Shown piece by piece: positions 17,892-25,716 of a stretch of 64,000 bases of DNA (position 1 is its first letter; every line of letters begins with the position of its first letter). The DNA comes from Bacillus methanolicus MGA3. Its GTDB lineage: Bacteria; Bacillota; Bacilli; Bacillales; Cytobacillaceae. Made by a program: the position numbers and the translations under genes. The stretch spans positions 2,946,001 to 3,010,000 of the forward strand of contig NZ_CP007739.1 of assembly GCF_000724485.1 (NCBI RefSeq). The letters run 5' to 3'. The notes beneath the pieces were generated by a model, which was not told where the DNA came from, made no database searches, and saw only the letters and a list, made by a program, of their open reading frames with translations.

Positions 17892-19472
17892 TTATGAATT
17901 ACCGCCAAATCGTTGGCTTAAAAATGCCATTTGTTCGTTTGAACGCTGGATTGCTTGTTCCATGGCGGTGAACTGGCGCCAATAGCGATCCTCGATTTGA
18001 GAAAGCCTGTCCTGAAAACGGCTGATTTGCGAATTAACATCGTTTAACTGCTTTCCAATACTGAACTGATTATTCGTTTTTAAAGAATTCCCTGCTTTTT
18101 GAATAATACTGTCCATCGATTGTTTCAACGTATCGCGTAAACGGCGGGCCAATCCTTTTGACTGATAATCCGTGCCATCATTTGCAAATAACTGGTAGAC
18201 AGCATTTGGGTCTTTTTCAATCGCTTCCTTTAACTTCCCTTCATCAATGATCAGCTTTCCGCCTTCAAGATAGTTGCTGGATGTCGAAATGCCGATTTCC
18301 GACAGTTGGTCGTAATCGTTATTGATGTTATCCGTATCAGTGCCAACTTTTGTATATAAATCCATACGCATGGAGCTTAATGCGCGTGACAGGATCGAAT
18401 CATTTCGAAGCAACCCGCTGCGGGCCTTTTCCTCCCACATTTCAATTTGTTTTTCAGTCATTGATTGTTTTTGTTCATCTGTCAAAGGTGTGTAATCCCG
18501 GTAGCGTTCTTCCTTTAGTTTGTTATTGATTTTTTCAATAACTTCATTATATTTATCAACAAACGTTTTGATGTTGTTAAAAATTGCATCCACATCAGTT
18601 GAAGTAGAAACCGTAACCGGTGTACCGCCTGTAGTGCCTTTTATTGTATATTGGATACCGTTTATCGTGAACGTATTAGAGGTTTGCTTCATTTGATAGC
18701 CGTTTATTTTTATGGTTGCATCAGCACCGGGCTTGTCTTTTGCTAACAAAAATCCATCATTTGATCCATTTCCATCAATATCAATATCTGAAGGCACATC
18801 AAATCCCAGATCAATTAAAAATTTCTTTGTAGGGTCATCAGTTGCAACAATCTCCCCGCCGGCGCCTGTTTTATTGGATGTAAAAATGACCCGATTCCCT
18901 TCTCCGTCAATATTAGCTCTCATTGCGGATACACCGAGGCCTGAACTGTTAATTCTTGATATAACGGTATCAATAGAATCTCCGGCATAAATTTTAAATG
19001 TAACATCCCGATACGTAGAAGTGCCCGGATCTTTCACTTTAAATTTTAGTTCCGTTTCCGCTTTAACTTTTATGGTATTATCTGCGGCAGTTTCAAATGT
19101 TGTGGATGTTCCACCGCCATTAACATCCCCAGCCGCTTTCCAAGAAGCAGCTTCAGCAAGATTCACCACTTCAATTGTGTTAGACACATTCGATGCGGAA
19201 CTAATAGCGACGGCAGATACCGCATTTTCGTTTGAAGAGGAAACTTTTTTTGCGATAAAAGATTTTTGCAAATATACGTTATTAAAAATTGTTTGATCAA
19301 GGCTTTGGAGCAGCGTATTCATTTCCCGATAATCATCGCGCTGCCATTCCAAATACTGTTTCTTTTGCGTTAACTTATCAAGCGGCATCCGTTCCGCTTT
19401 CATTAAATCACCGACAATCTTGTCAATATCCATCCCGCTCGCAAGTCCGCCAATCCGCATAGTACTACTCAT
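17892..19472 (-). CDS. fliD: Flagellar filament capping protein FliD
   Basis: 526 residues. FliD (HAP2) forms the pentameric cap under which flagellin folds. N-terminal MRIGGLASGMDIDKIV and the coiled-coil start are typical; the C-terminal FliD domain has KEAIEKDPNAVYQLFAND and terminal helices with RYWRQFTAMEQAIQRSN. The ATG at 19472 is 9 nt from GGAG. It is part of the SigD-driven flaG-fliD-fliS-fliT operon. Confidence 0.96.
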   Translation of the reverse strand: MSSTMRIGGLASGMDIDKIVGDLMKAERMPLDKLTQKKQYLEWQRDDYREMNTLLQSLDQTIFNNVYLQKSFIAKKVSSSNENAVSAVAISSASNVSNTIEVVNLAEAASWKAAGDVNGGGTSTTFETAADNTIKVKAETELKFKVKDPGTSTYRDVTFKIYAGDSIDTVISRINSSGLGVSAMRANIDGEGNRVIFTSNKTGAGGEIVATDDPTKKFLIDLGFDVPSDIDIDGNGSNDGFLLAKDKPGADATIKINGYQMKQTSNTFTINGIQYTIKGTTGGTPVTVSTSTDVDAIFNNIKTFVDKYNEVIEKINNKLKEERYRDYTPLTDEQKQSMTEKQIEMWEEKARSGLLRNDSILSRALSSMRMDLYTKVGTDTDNINNDYDQLSEIGISTSSNYLEGGKLIIDEGKLKEAIEKDPNAVYQLFANDGTDYQSKGLARRLRDTLKQSMDSIIQKAGNSLKTNNQFSIGKQLNDVNSQISRFQDRLSQIEDRYWRQFTAMEQAIQRSNEQMAFLSQRFGGNS

Positions 19473-19486
19473 AGGCATTCACTCCG

Positions 19487-19846
19487 TTAAATTTTTTTGT
19501 CAACGACAAGTCCAAGAAATTCCGTCATCGCTGCGTAAATATCGAGCAGCTTTTTTGGCGGTATTTCTTTTATCACTTCCTGGGTCCGGTCATTGATTAC
19601 CTTTACATAATATTCGTTTAATTTATCGTGAAGGACGAATTTTATTGAAGTATGAGCTGGTTGGAGGAATTCGTTCAAACTCGAAACGATATCTTCCAGT
19701 TTTTCCTTTATGCGCTCCGTTTTCACCTGTGGTTCTGTTTCTTTTTCTCTATTAAAATCCGTCTGAATTGCTTCACTTGATGATTGGATTTGTTCAGTTG
19801 TTCTAGATGTCAAAGTTACAGGTTGGGATGATACTCTTTCAATCAT
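19487..19846 (-). CDS. flaG: FlaG family flagellar protein (YvyC)
   Basis: 119 residues with a polar N-terminus and a conserved C-terminal domain: FVLHDKLNEYYVKVIND and EVIKEIPPKKLLDIYAAMTE. FlaG proteins influence filament length; the mechanism is not settled. First gene of the operon, with GGGGG before the ATG at 19846 and a SigD promoter upstream. B. subtilis has the same order hag-yvyC-fliD. Confidence 0.93.
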   Translation of the reverse strand: MIERVSSQPVTLTSRTTEQIQSSSEAIQTDFNREKETEPQVKTERIKEKLEDIVSSLNEFLQPAHTSIKFVLHDKLNEYYVKVINDRTQEVIKEIPPKKLLDIYAAMTEFLGLVVDKKI

Positions 19847-19885
19847 ACTAATCCCCCTAAGAAACATCTAAATAAACTATTATTT

Positions 19886-19911
19886 ATATCGGCAATACAA
19901 CCAAATTTTTA
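19886..19911 (-). promoter_or_regulatory. SigD promoter of flaG-fliDST
   Basis: TAAA, 14-nt spacer and a perfect GCCGATAT on the minus strand (consensus TAAA-N15-GCCGATAT). Confidence 0.87.
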
Positions 19912-19987
19912 AGAAGATCTTTTATATACCTACTTTTTTATCTATAATAAAAATATAGAACATATGTTCGTTTCAAGGATGATGAGT

Positions 19988-20847
19988 ATGGAAGGGATCT
20001 TTAATCAATTTTCAATTAATGAAATAAACATTTTAATTGCAAGCATAATAGCAGATGGGGAAATCACAAAACTTTGCCCAGGGAGCAGACGAAAAAATAA
20101 TAGCTATCGAGAACATTTTGGTATGGAGCAAAAAGAATACAGAGAGTGGAAAGAATCCTTTTTCAACGGTTTTCTATACATAAGGCCTAATAGTCAGTAC
20201 CTTGTTTCGAAATCCGATCCACTTTTTACTAAATTGTATCCTTATTTTTATTGCGAAAGCGGGAAGAAACAAATACCTAAATCACTTTTATCATATTGCA
20301 CACATCCGCTTTTTCTCACTGTTCTTTATCTAGATGATGGATCATTAAGTATTACAAAGAGAGTAAATAAAAAGAAACGTCTTATCTATCTTTCGCCTCA
20401 TATTTATCTTTATCTGCAAAACTATCCAAAGAACGAATTAGCTATTTTACAAAATCATATTTGTAATAATTTCGGTTTTAAATTTGTCTTAACAAAACGA
20501 AAAGACGGATTTGGATATGTAATGAAATTAACAAAAGTGAATGAAAGCATCAAATTTCTTAATCTTATTTCTGAGGCAGCCAAGGAATGCACTGGAATGG
20601 AATACAAACTAGATTGGGAGAAACGACTATTAATAGAAACTAAAAAGCTAAATAAAATTTCCCTGGGTTTAAGGTAATATCCTCGGACTCAGACCGCTGG
20701 AGAAATTATTTAGACAAAGATATTGATCAGATGATTTATTTAAAACAAAACGGTTACACTGACAAAGAAATAGCTAAACGATTAAATCGCACATACTGGT
20801 CTGTTGTTTATAAACTTAGAGAATTAAGAAAGGATGGATGTCTTTAA
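19988..20847 (+). pseudogene. LAGLIDADG homing endonuclease with C-terminal HTH, frameshifted
   Basis: The first frame (to 20677) has two LAGLIDADG-type motifs, ILIASIIADGEI and LTVLYLDDGSLSI, separated by about 100 residues as in single-chain enzymes. It stops at TAA 20675-20677, but another frame continues without a start: DRWRNYLDKDIDQ, then NGYTDKEIAKRLNRTYWSVV, an HTH of the kind that often ends homing enzymes, to TAA 20845-20847. One indel near 20655-20670 would rejoin them (about 290 residues). The first frame alone keeps both catalytic motifs, so activity is not excluded. It lies outside the hag introns, downstream of hag and on the opposite strand. The ATG at 19988 follows AAGG; an ATG at 19964 has no ribosome binding site. 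Confidence 0.8.
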
Positions 20848-20863
20848 ATGACACCCATCCTTT
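20829..20863. terminator. Terminator between hag and the endonuclease gene
   Basis: AAAGGATGG.TGTC pairs with GACA.CCATCCTTT, a long stem lying 11 nt after the hag stop and overlapping the end of the convergent HTH frame. It can serve both strands. Confidence 0.75.
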
Positions 20864-20873
20864 TGGTTTAAAA

Positions 20874-23321
20874 TTAACGAAGAAGTTGAAGAACTCCTTG
20901 TGGTTGTTGGTTGGCTTGCTTTGCCGCTGTACCTTTCGGTGACAGAATAGACTATATCTTCATCCTTAAAATAGTTAAGGAGCCGGGCACTTCGAACAGC
21001 TTGCGCTGCCCTACGAGATTCATAGTCATAGCAATTGCCTTAGACCGTATTCTCTAGTCGTTGAACCTTCTCCACCCTTTCGGGACAGGAGCTTGGCTGC
21101 TGATTATCCATTGTATCATCTTCATCGTTTTCATACCGTCACGCTTACCGTTTCCAGTTACGTTGTGGTCGATGAAGCTTTAGGAAGTTCCAGCAATTCA
21201 CCCAGTCATACTCCAGCCCGTTGCCAGACTGGACGCCCTCTAATCAATTACCTTAAGAGTTGTAACACTCCCTGAGGCAGTTGATTCGATTGAGCCAACA
21301 TAGCTTGCGCTGCTTGTGCAAGAATTGAATTTTTAGTTTGTTCCATCATTTCTTTCGCCATCGTGCGAACATTTGCTTTCACAAATGACTAGACTACATC
21401 TTCACCCTCAGCTTCACCTGTTCGGGGTCGGGCACTTCGGATTCACAATGTTGGAACTCCATTGTTTCACCTACGGATTTCATCATCATAGCTCTCGCCT
21501 TAGATGGTCTATCCTAGTCGTTGAACCTTCTCCACTCTTTCGAGACAGGAGCTTGGCTGCTGATTGCCCAATCTTTCTTCTTTTCAACCCATCACGTTTG
21601 TTGTTTCCAACTCCGTTGTGGGGAAGAAAGCTCTAAGGGGTTCCCAGCAATTCACCCGATGATTATCACTAGCCGTTACCAGCTAGGACGACTGTGCTTG
21701 TCACTGCTTATGCAGCTAAAGCATAATCTACGTCACGGATACGAGACTCAGAAGCTGTTAAGTTCTCAGCTGATGTACCTAAGTTGTTGATTGTGTGCTC
21801 TAGACGGTTTTGGTAAGCACCCAGTTTAGAACGTTCTGCAGATACTTTTTCAATTGCTTTATTTATCGTTGTAATGGAATCATTAGCTCCAGCTTGGGTT
21901 GTTACATCTATATTTTGAACTCCTAAAGCTGTAGCACGCATATCATTAATAGAAACTTCCATGTTTTGGTCTTCGTTAGCACCGATTTGCATTTTTAATA
22001 CATTGTCCTTATTTACAGTTATTACTCCATCGTTTAAAGAGTTGTTTATATTGCTGCTTCCTGTATCACTTTGTACTCCGTCATTACCCGATGTAAAGTT
22101 TTTAGAGTTAATTCTAACGGTACCGTCACCCTCTAATGTGACACTAGCATTATCACCCTTAACCATAGATGTTAAAGTTAATGTAGTACCACTTAGAGAA
22201 GCAGTTACACCAGATTCAGCACTTTTTGCGTTAATTTTATCTACTAAACCTTGCATAGTATCAGCATCTGCTACAGCTATACTTACACCATTTACATAAA
22301 TATTCCCCGTAGCAGTAACTGCATTTGCATCACTTCCTAAATCAATTGATACAGTCGCAGCTGTATCAGTATTAACTGCTTCAACTGTTAAACCTTCAGC
22401 ATTGTTAGTTGTTCCCTTTAAGGTTAATGTATTTCCCTTACCAACTGCTGTTGCACCGTTAATTGTTCCTGTTGCATCAGTTCCAGCAGCAGATAGTGTA
22501 GTTACTGAAGATAAACCAATGTTGCTTAGGGATACACCAGAAGTTTCACTAGAAATGTTAATTGTTGCTTCAGAACCAAACTCTATGGTTTCCAATACTA
22601 ATCTTTGACTTCCAGCTGCAGTGTTCTGTTGAACAGCCGCACGTACCCCTGTGGAATTAGATACAGCATTTATTTTTGATGCCACTTCTCCCAAGGTATC
22701 ATTTGCTGATAAAGATATGGATGTTCCATTAATGTTGATTATTTGAGCATTTGTAATACCACTTGCTGTAGCTATTGCATTACTCGTTAGAGTTGCACGT
22801 GTAGCAGCAGTAAAATCAACAGTATAGACTCCAGATTTAGTGTCAGATGTTGTTGATACACCCTTAAGTGCCGCAGAATTACTACTAACTAGACTTGTTC
22901 CAACTCCACCATTCAAAAGTGTCTTGGTGTTAAATTCAGTGGTGTTACCAATTCTGTCAATTTCCTCAATTAACTGATCCATTTCTTTTTGTATTTCTTT
23001 TCTATCTGATTCAGTTGCTGTATCGTTAGCTGATTGTACCGCTAACTCACGCATACGTTGAAGAATACTGTGGGTTTCATTTAAAGCTCCCTCAGCTGTT
23101 TGAATTAATGAAATACCATCTTGAGCATTTCGGCTAGCTTGCTCTAAACCACGGATTTGTCCACGCATTTTTTCAGAGATTGCTAGACCTGCTGCATCAT
23201 CACCAGCACGGTTGATGCGTAGACCAGAAGATAATTTCTCCATTGATTTGCTTTGTGCAGTAGATGCAGCAGATAACTGACGATACGTGTTAAGTGCTGC
23301 AATGTTGTGATTAATTCTCAT
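20874..23321 (-). CDS. hag: Flagellin Hag, split by two group I introns
   Basis: Three coding segments: 21726-23321 (532 codons), 21293-21361 (23 codons) and 20874-20918 (14 codons and TAA), joining to 569 residues. The N-terminus [16 protein letters not shown] and the spiral D0/D1 helices are standard; the central region is enlarged relative to the 304-residue B. subtilis Hag and resembles longer flagellins. Spliced, the end reads [23 protein letters not shown] and [18 protein letters not shown], a canonical flagellin C-terminus. Without splicing intron 1 the protein ends RDVDYALAA and loses the D0 C-helix; without splicing intron 2 an alternative end is made (see 21248-21292). AAGGAGG precedes the ATG; a SigD promoter and a CsrA hairpin lie upstream. 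Exon edges are inferred from protein continuity and a terminal intron G. Confidence 0.93.
20919..21292 (-). ncRNA. Group I intron 2 in hag (374 nt)
   Basis: Read on the minus strand it has the conserved group I order: P-like GTGAATTGCTGGAAC (about 21187-21201), Q-like AATCAGCAGCC (21095-21105), R GTTCAACGACTAG (21054-21066) and S GAAGATATAGTCT (20949-20961). A GAAA-capped hairpin follows, and the intron ends in G before CAAGCC. It is clearly related to intron 1. No endonuclease is encoded inside. The 5' edge is set by flagellin continuity; I could not draw a convincing P1 with the usual U-G pair, so it may be off by some bases. Confidence 0.87.
21248..21292 (-). other. Intron-encoded alternative flagellin C-terminus
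   Basis: The first 45 nt of intron 2 read [14 protein letters not shown] and TAA, in frame with exon 2. The true exon 3 reads [14 protein letters not shown] and TAA. Twelve of 14 residues agree but only about 30 of 45 bases, with most changes silent, so the peptide seems to be under selection. RNA that has lost intron 1 but kept intron 2 would give a flagellin of the same 569-residue length. Confidence 0.85.
21362..21725 (-). ncRNA. Group I intron 1 in hag (364 nt)
   Basis: Same core as intron 2: P-like GTGAATTGCTGGGAACC (21641-21657), Q-like AATCAGCAGCC (21555-21565), R GTTCAACGACTAGG (21513-21526), S GAAGATGTAGTCTAG (21389-21403), then a CATTTG/CAAATG hairpin and a final G before ATGGCG. 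It sits between the Asp and Met codons of the conserved RDVD-MAKEM. The 5' side gives five extra codons and a stop, so flagellin needs this intron removed. Group I introns in flagellin genes have been described in thermophilic Geobacillus and Bacillus. Confidence 0.9.
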
Positions 23322-23348
23322 TTCATTTTTCCTCCTTGATTTTTACTC

Positions 23349-23362
23349 CCACATCCATGTGG
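23349..23362 (-). promoter_or_regulatory. CsrA-binding hairpin in the hag leader
   Basis: CCACATGGATGTGG forms a short hairpin with GGA in the loop, about 30 nt before the hag start; the second GGA is in the AAGGAGGA ribosome binding site. In B. subtilis CsrA binds two such sites to block hag translation until FliW removes it. Confidence 0.75.
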
Positions 23363-23420
23363 TATTTTGTGAACAGTAGCAAAGTCGGCCGCCTTTGTAC
23401 CATTCAGGTTTACATTTTTA

Positions 23421-23446
23421 ATATCGACCTTTTGTGACAATGTTTA
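23421..23446 (-). promoter_or_regulatory. SigD promoter of hag
   Basis: TAAA, 14-nt spacer, GTCGATAT on the minus strand, one mismatch from GCCGATAT, giving a leader of about 90 nt. Confidence 0.85.
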
Positions 23447-23464
23447 ACGATTAGAGGAAAAATT

Positions 23465-23698
23465 TTATTTATTTTGTTTAAAAAAGGTGCTTAAGTTATC
23501 TATTAAATTAGCTTCTGATTTTATCGCTTCATTATTTTCATTTTGAATTGACAGATAAATTTCTTTTCGATGAATATCAATGTTTTTCGGGGCGGTAATC
23601 CCTAGTTTTACTTGATCTCCGTCTACCGCAACTATCGTAATTTCAATCTCATCACCGATCATAATTGATTCTTTTATTTTTCTTGATAAAACTAGCAT
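23465..23698 (-). CDS. csrA: Carbon storage regulator CsrA
   Basis: 77-residue RNA-binding dimer; [20 protein letters not shown] and [16 protein letters not shown] are diagnostic, the latter including the RNA-contacting Arg. It represses hag translation by binding GGA hairpins in the leader, one of which is visible at 23349. Its start overlaps the fliW stop by one base, so the antagonist and regulator are made together. Confidence 0.97.
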   Translation of the reverse strand: MLVLSRKIKESIMIGDEIEITIVAVDGDQVKLGITAPKNIDIHRKEIYLSIQNENNEAIKSEANLIDNLSTFFKQNK

Positions 23699-24147
23699 TA
23701 TTTAACCTCCTGTTTCTGAGCTGTTGGAGGTTTGATGATAAAATGTCTTATGGAATAGTTGCTATCATTTAGAATATGCTGTTTACCTAGTTTTTTGTTT
23801 TGATTAATTATAACGGGTGCTTGGAGATTGGCAGTTGTTTGATTGAACGGCTCTCTCACCGTTAAGATCACGAAGACTGCTACATCCTTTTCTGCCTCAA
23901 TTTTTAACGCTTCGATAACATCTTCAGATAAATCAAATTCATAGTCCGGAAACAGGCTGAAAGGATCGGCAATAATAAAGGCAACTTCTTTTGTATTAAT
24001 GGATTGAAGAATAAGAAACGGTGTGTCTTCTAACGGAAAGATATAAAATTCTTTTTCATCTAAAAACCCCGGTATCCCATGATCGAATTTAATAATTTCT
24101 TCTTTAACAATCTCTTGTTCGCCATGAAACTTTGTCTGTATTTTCAT
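23698..24147 (-). CDS. fliW: Flagellar assembly factor FliW
   Basis: 149 residues. FliW binds flagellin or CsrA; when flagellin is exported, free FliW sequesters CsrA and hag translation resumes. The family N-terminus [20 protein letters not shown] and [14 protein letters not shown] and the C-terminal tail with NYSIRHFII match. Gene order yviE-fliW-csrA-hag is conserved in Bacillus. Confidence 0.95.
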   Translation of the reverse strand: MKIQTKFHGEQEIVKEEIIKFDHGIPGFLDEKEFYIFPLEDTPFLILQSINTKEVAFIIADPFSLFPDYEFDLSEDVIEALKIEAEKDVAVFVILTVREPFNQTTANLQAPVIINQNKKLGKQHILNDSNYSIRHFIIKPPTAQKQEVK

Positions 24148-24159
24148 TTTTCCACCACT

Positions 24160-24726
24160 TTACTCTTGAAATAGGTTCACAAAATCAATTTTTAAGGAGT
24201 TACGCTGAAGAATTTCTGTACTTACTTTACCTGGTGTATATTCGTGAATAGGTTTTCTGATTTCTGCTTCGATTTTTGGTTTTTGCGGTTTTACATCAAT
24301 ATTTACTTTTGCCGGGTCGTATTGGATTTTCACACTGAAATACGATGGAATCCAGCCGATGTTAAATTGCTTTGGAGTACCCTCACTGTTTTCTTTTGCC
24401 TGATCGGCGATCGGATTTCCACCGTTTTCAATTTTCATTAACTCTGTTCCCTGTCTTGCTCTTCTTTCAAGACCTTTTAGCCAGTCCTGGTAGCCATTTT
24501 GCGCAAATTCCTCAACTCGTTTGAAAATGCTTTTTAGATCCATATCTTCCCTAGCTTTTGTCTGATCAATGGTCAGCTTTCCAGGAATCGTTTCAATCTC
24601 GAGGATCGCCGGCGGTTGCTCAATCTTTAAGATAGCCGGCGGCTGTTCAATTTTCTGTACCGGCTTTTCAATGTTTAAGCCTATTTTCATAAACGTTGAC
24701 TCAAGCCGTATTTGTGGTATCCGCAT
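24160..24726 (-). CDS. yviE: YviE, DUF6470-type flagellar-locus protein
   Basis: 188 residues, soluble, no signal. It begins RIPQIRLESTFMKIGLNI and has short repeats LKIEQPPAIL and LEIETIPGKL, then KIQYDPAKVNIDVKPQKP. Always found between flgL and fliW in Bacillus, but its role is not established. GAGGTGA precedes the ATG. A terminator-like hairpin upstream separates it from flgL. Confidence 0.85.
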   Translation of the reverse strand: MRIPQIRLESTFMKIGLNIEKPVQKIEQPPAILKIEQPPAILEIETIPGKLTIDQTKAREDMDLKSIFKRVEEFAQNGYQDWLKGLERRARQGTELMKIENGGNPIADQAKENSEGTPKQFNIGWIPSYFSVKIQYDPAKVNIDVKPQKPKIEAEIRKPIHEYTPGKVSTEILQRNSLKIDFVNLFQE

Positions 24727-24749
24727 AATTTCACCTCTTCATAGAGAAA

Positions 24750-24772
24750 AAAGCTATCTAAAAGATAGCTTT
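24750..24772 (-). terminator. Terminator between flgL and yviE
   Basis: AAAGCTATCT and GATAGCTTT around a short loop, followed by T residues on the minus strand. No clear promoter was seen before yviE, so read-through is likely. Confidence 0.75.
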
Positions 24773-24839
24773 ATCATTTTCTAGCGGGATGAACCCACCT
24801 ATTGTATGGTAAAAATCCTGTACCAATGGCAGTTTTACC

Positions 24840-25703
24840 TTATCTTAAAAAGTCAACTAACGTTGGCTGAATAATTCTTGAACCGACACTAAGTGCAGCA
24901 CGATGTACGCTTTCTTGAGTCGTTAATTCCATTATAGCTTTTTCGATATCAATATCTTCATTGTCGGAAAGAATTCGAGATGAGAAAACTTCCTGCTGAG
25001 AGAGACGATCTTCCATCAATTCGACCCGATTCTGTTTTGCCCCTACTTGAGCACGGGCAGCTAAAAATTTGTCTATGTTTGCATCTATTTTTCCAAGGAA
25101 ATCTCCAATTGAAGGATCATTGTTTTCCAAAGCATTAATCAATCCTTGAATATCACCATTATTATCATCCAGCATGTCTTTAAAGAGAGGTGCTCCTTCA
25201 ATATTGACCGGTATTTTAATTCCGGAAAAAACTTCAAGTTCGATTGTTCCTGTAGTATAGCCTGTAACGGACGGCCGTTCATTTGTTTTTGTTCCATTAA
25301 AGATGTACTTTCCGCCAACCTGTGTATCACCGATATCTCGAAGATGCTCCTTCAACTGTTTGACTTCTTCGGCAATCGCTTTCCGCTGATCTTCTTCGAG
25401 CGTTCCGTTGCTTGCCTGTACGGTTAACTCTCTAATTCGCTGCAATGCCAATACTGCTTTATCAAGAGCATCATCCGTACTGTCGATCCAGTTCTTTACC
25501 TCACCAATGTTTCGCTGGTACTGCTTAATGCGGTTTAAGTCCGTTCGATAGTTCATACCCAACATGGCAGCAACCGGATCATCAGATGGTTTGGTGAACT
25601 TTTTTTGTGTTGATATTTGGTCTTGGAGTTTTCCAAGCCGGTCATAGCTGTTGCTCAAGTTGCGAAGCATATTATTCGTCAGCATCGATTGTGTGACACG
25701 CAT
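24840..25703 (-). CDS. flgL: Flagellar hook-filament junction protein FlgL
   Basis: 287 residues, flagellin-like. N-terminal MRVTQSMLTNNMLRNLSNSY and KFTKPSDDPVAAMLGMNYR, C-terminal ELTTQESVHRAALSVGSRI. FlgL (HAP3) is the second junction protein between hook and filament. It starts 13 nt after flgK and has GGCGGTGAAG upstream. Confidence 0.96.
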   Translation of the reverse strand: MRVTQSMLTNNMLRNLSNSYDRLGKLQDQISTQKKFTKPSDDPVAAMLGMNYRTDLNRIKQYQRNIGEVKNWIDSTDDALDKAVLALQRIRELTVQASNGTLEEDQRKAIAEEVKQLKEHLRDIGDTQVGGKYIFNGTKTNERPSVTGYTTGTIELEVFSGIKIPVNIEGAPLFKDMLDDNNGDIQGLINALENNDPSIGDFLGKIDANIDKFLAARAQVGAKQNRVELMEDRLSQQEVFSSRILSDNEDIDIEKAIMELTTQESVHRAALSVGSRIIQPTLVDFLR

Positions 25704-25716
25704 ATTACTTCACCGC

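Noticed and set aside
20945..21700. Region after the apparent hag stop as remnants of a second flagellin gene
   Set aside because: The flagellin pieces are exons 2 and 3 in correct order and frame, and the DNA between them has group I core motifs.
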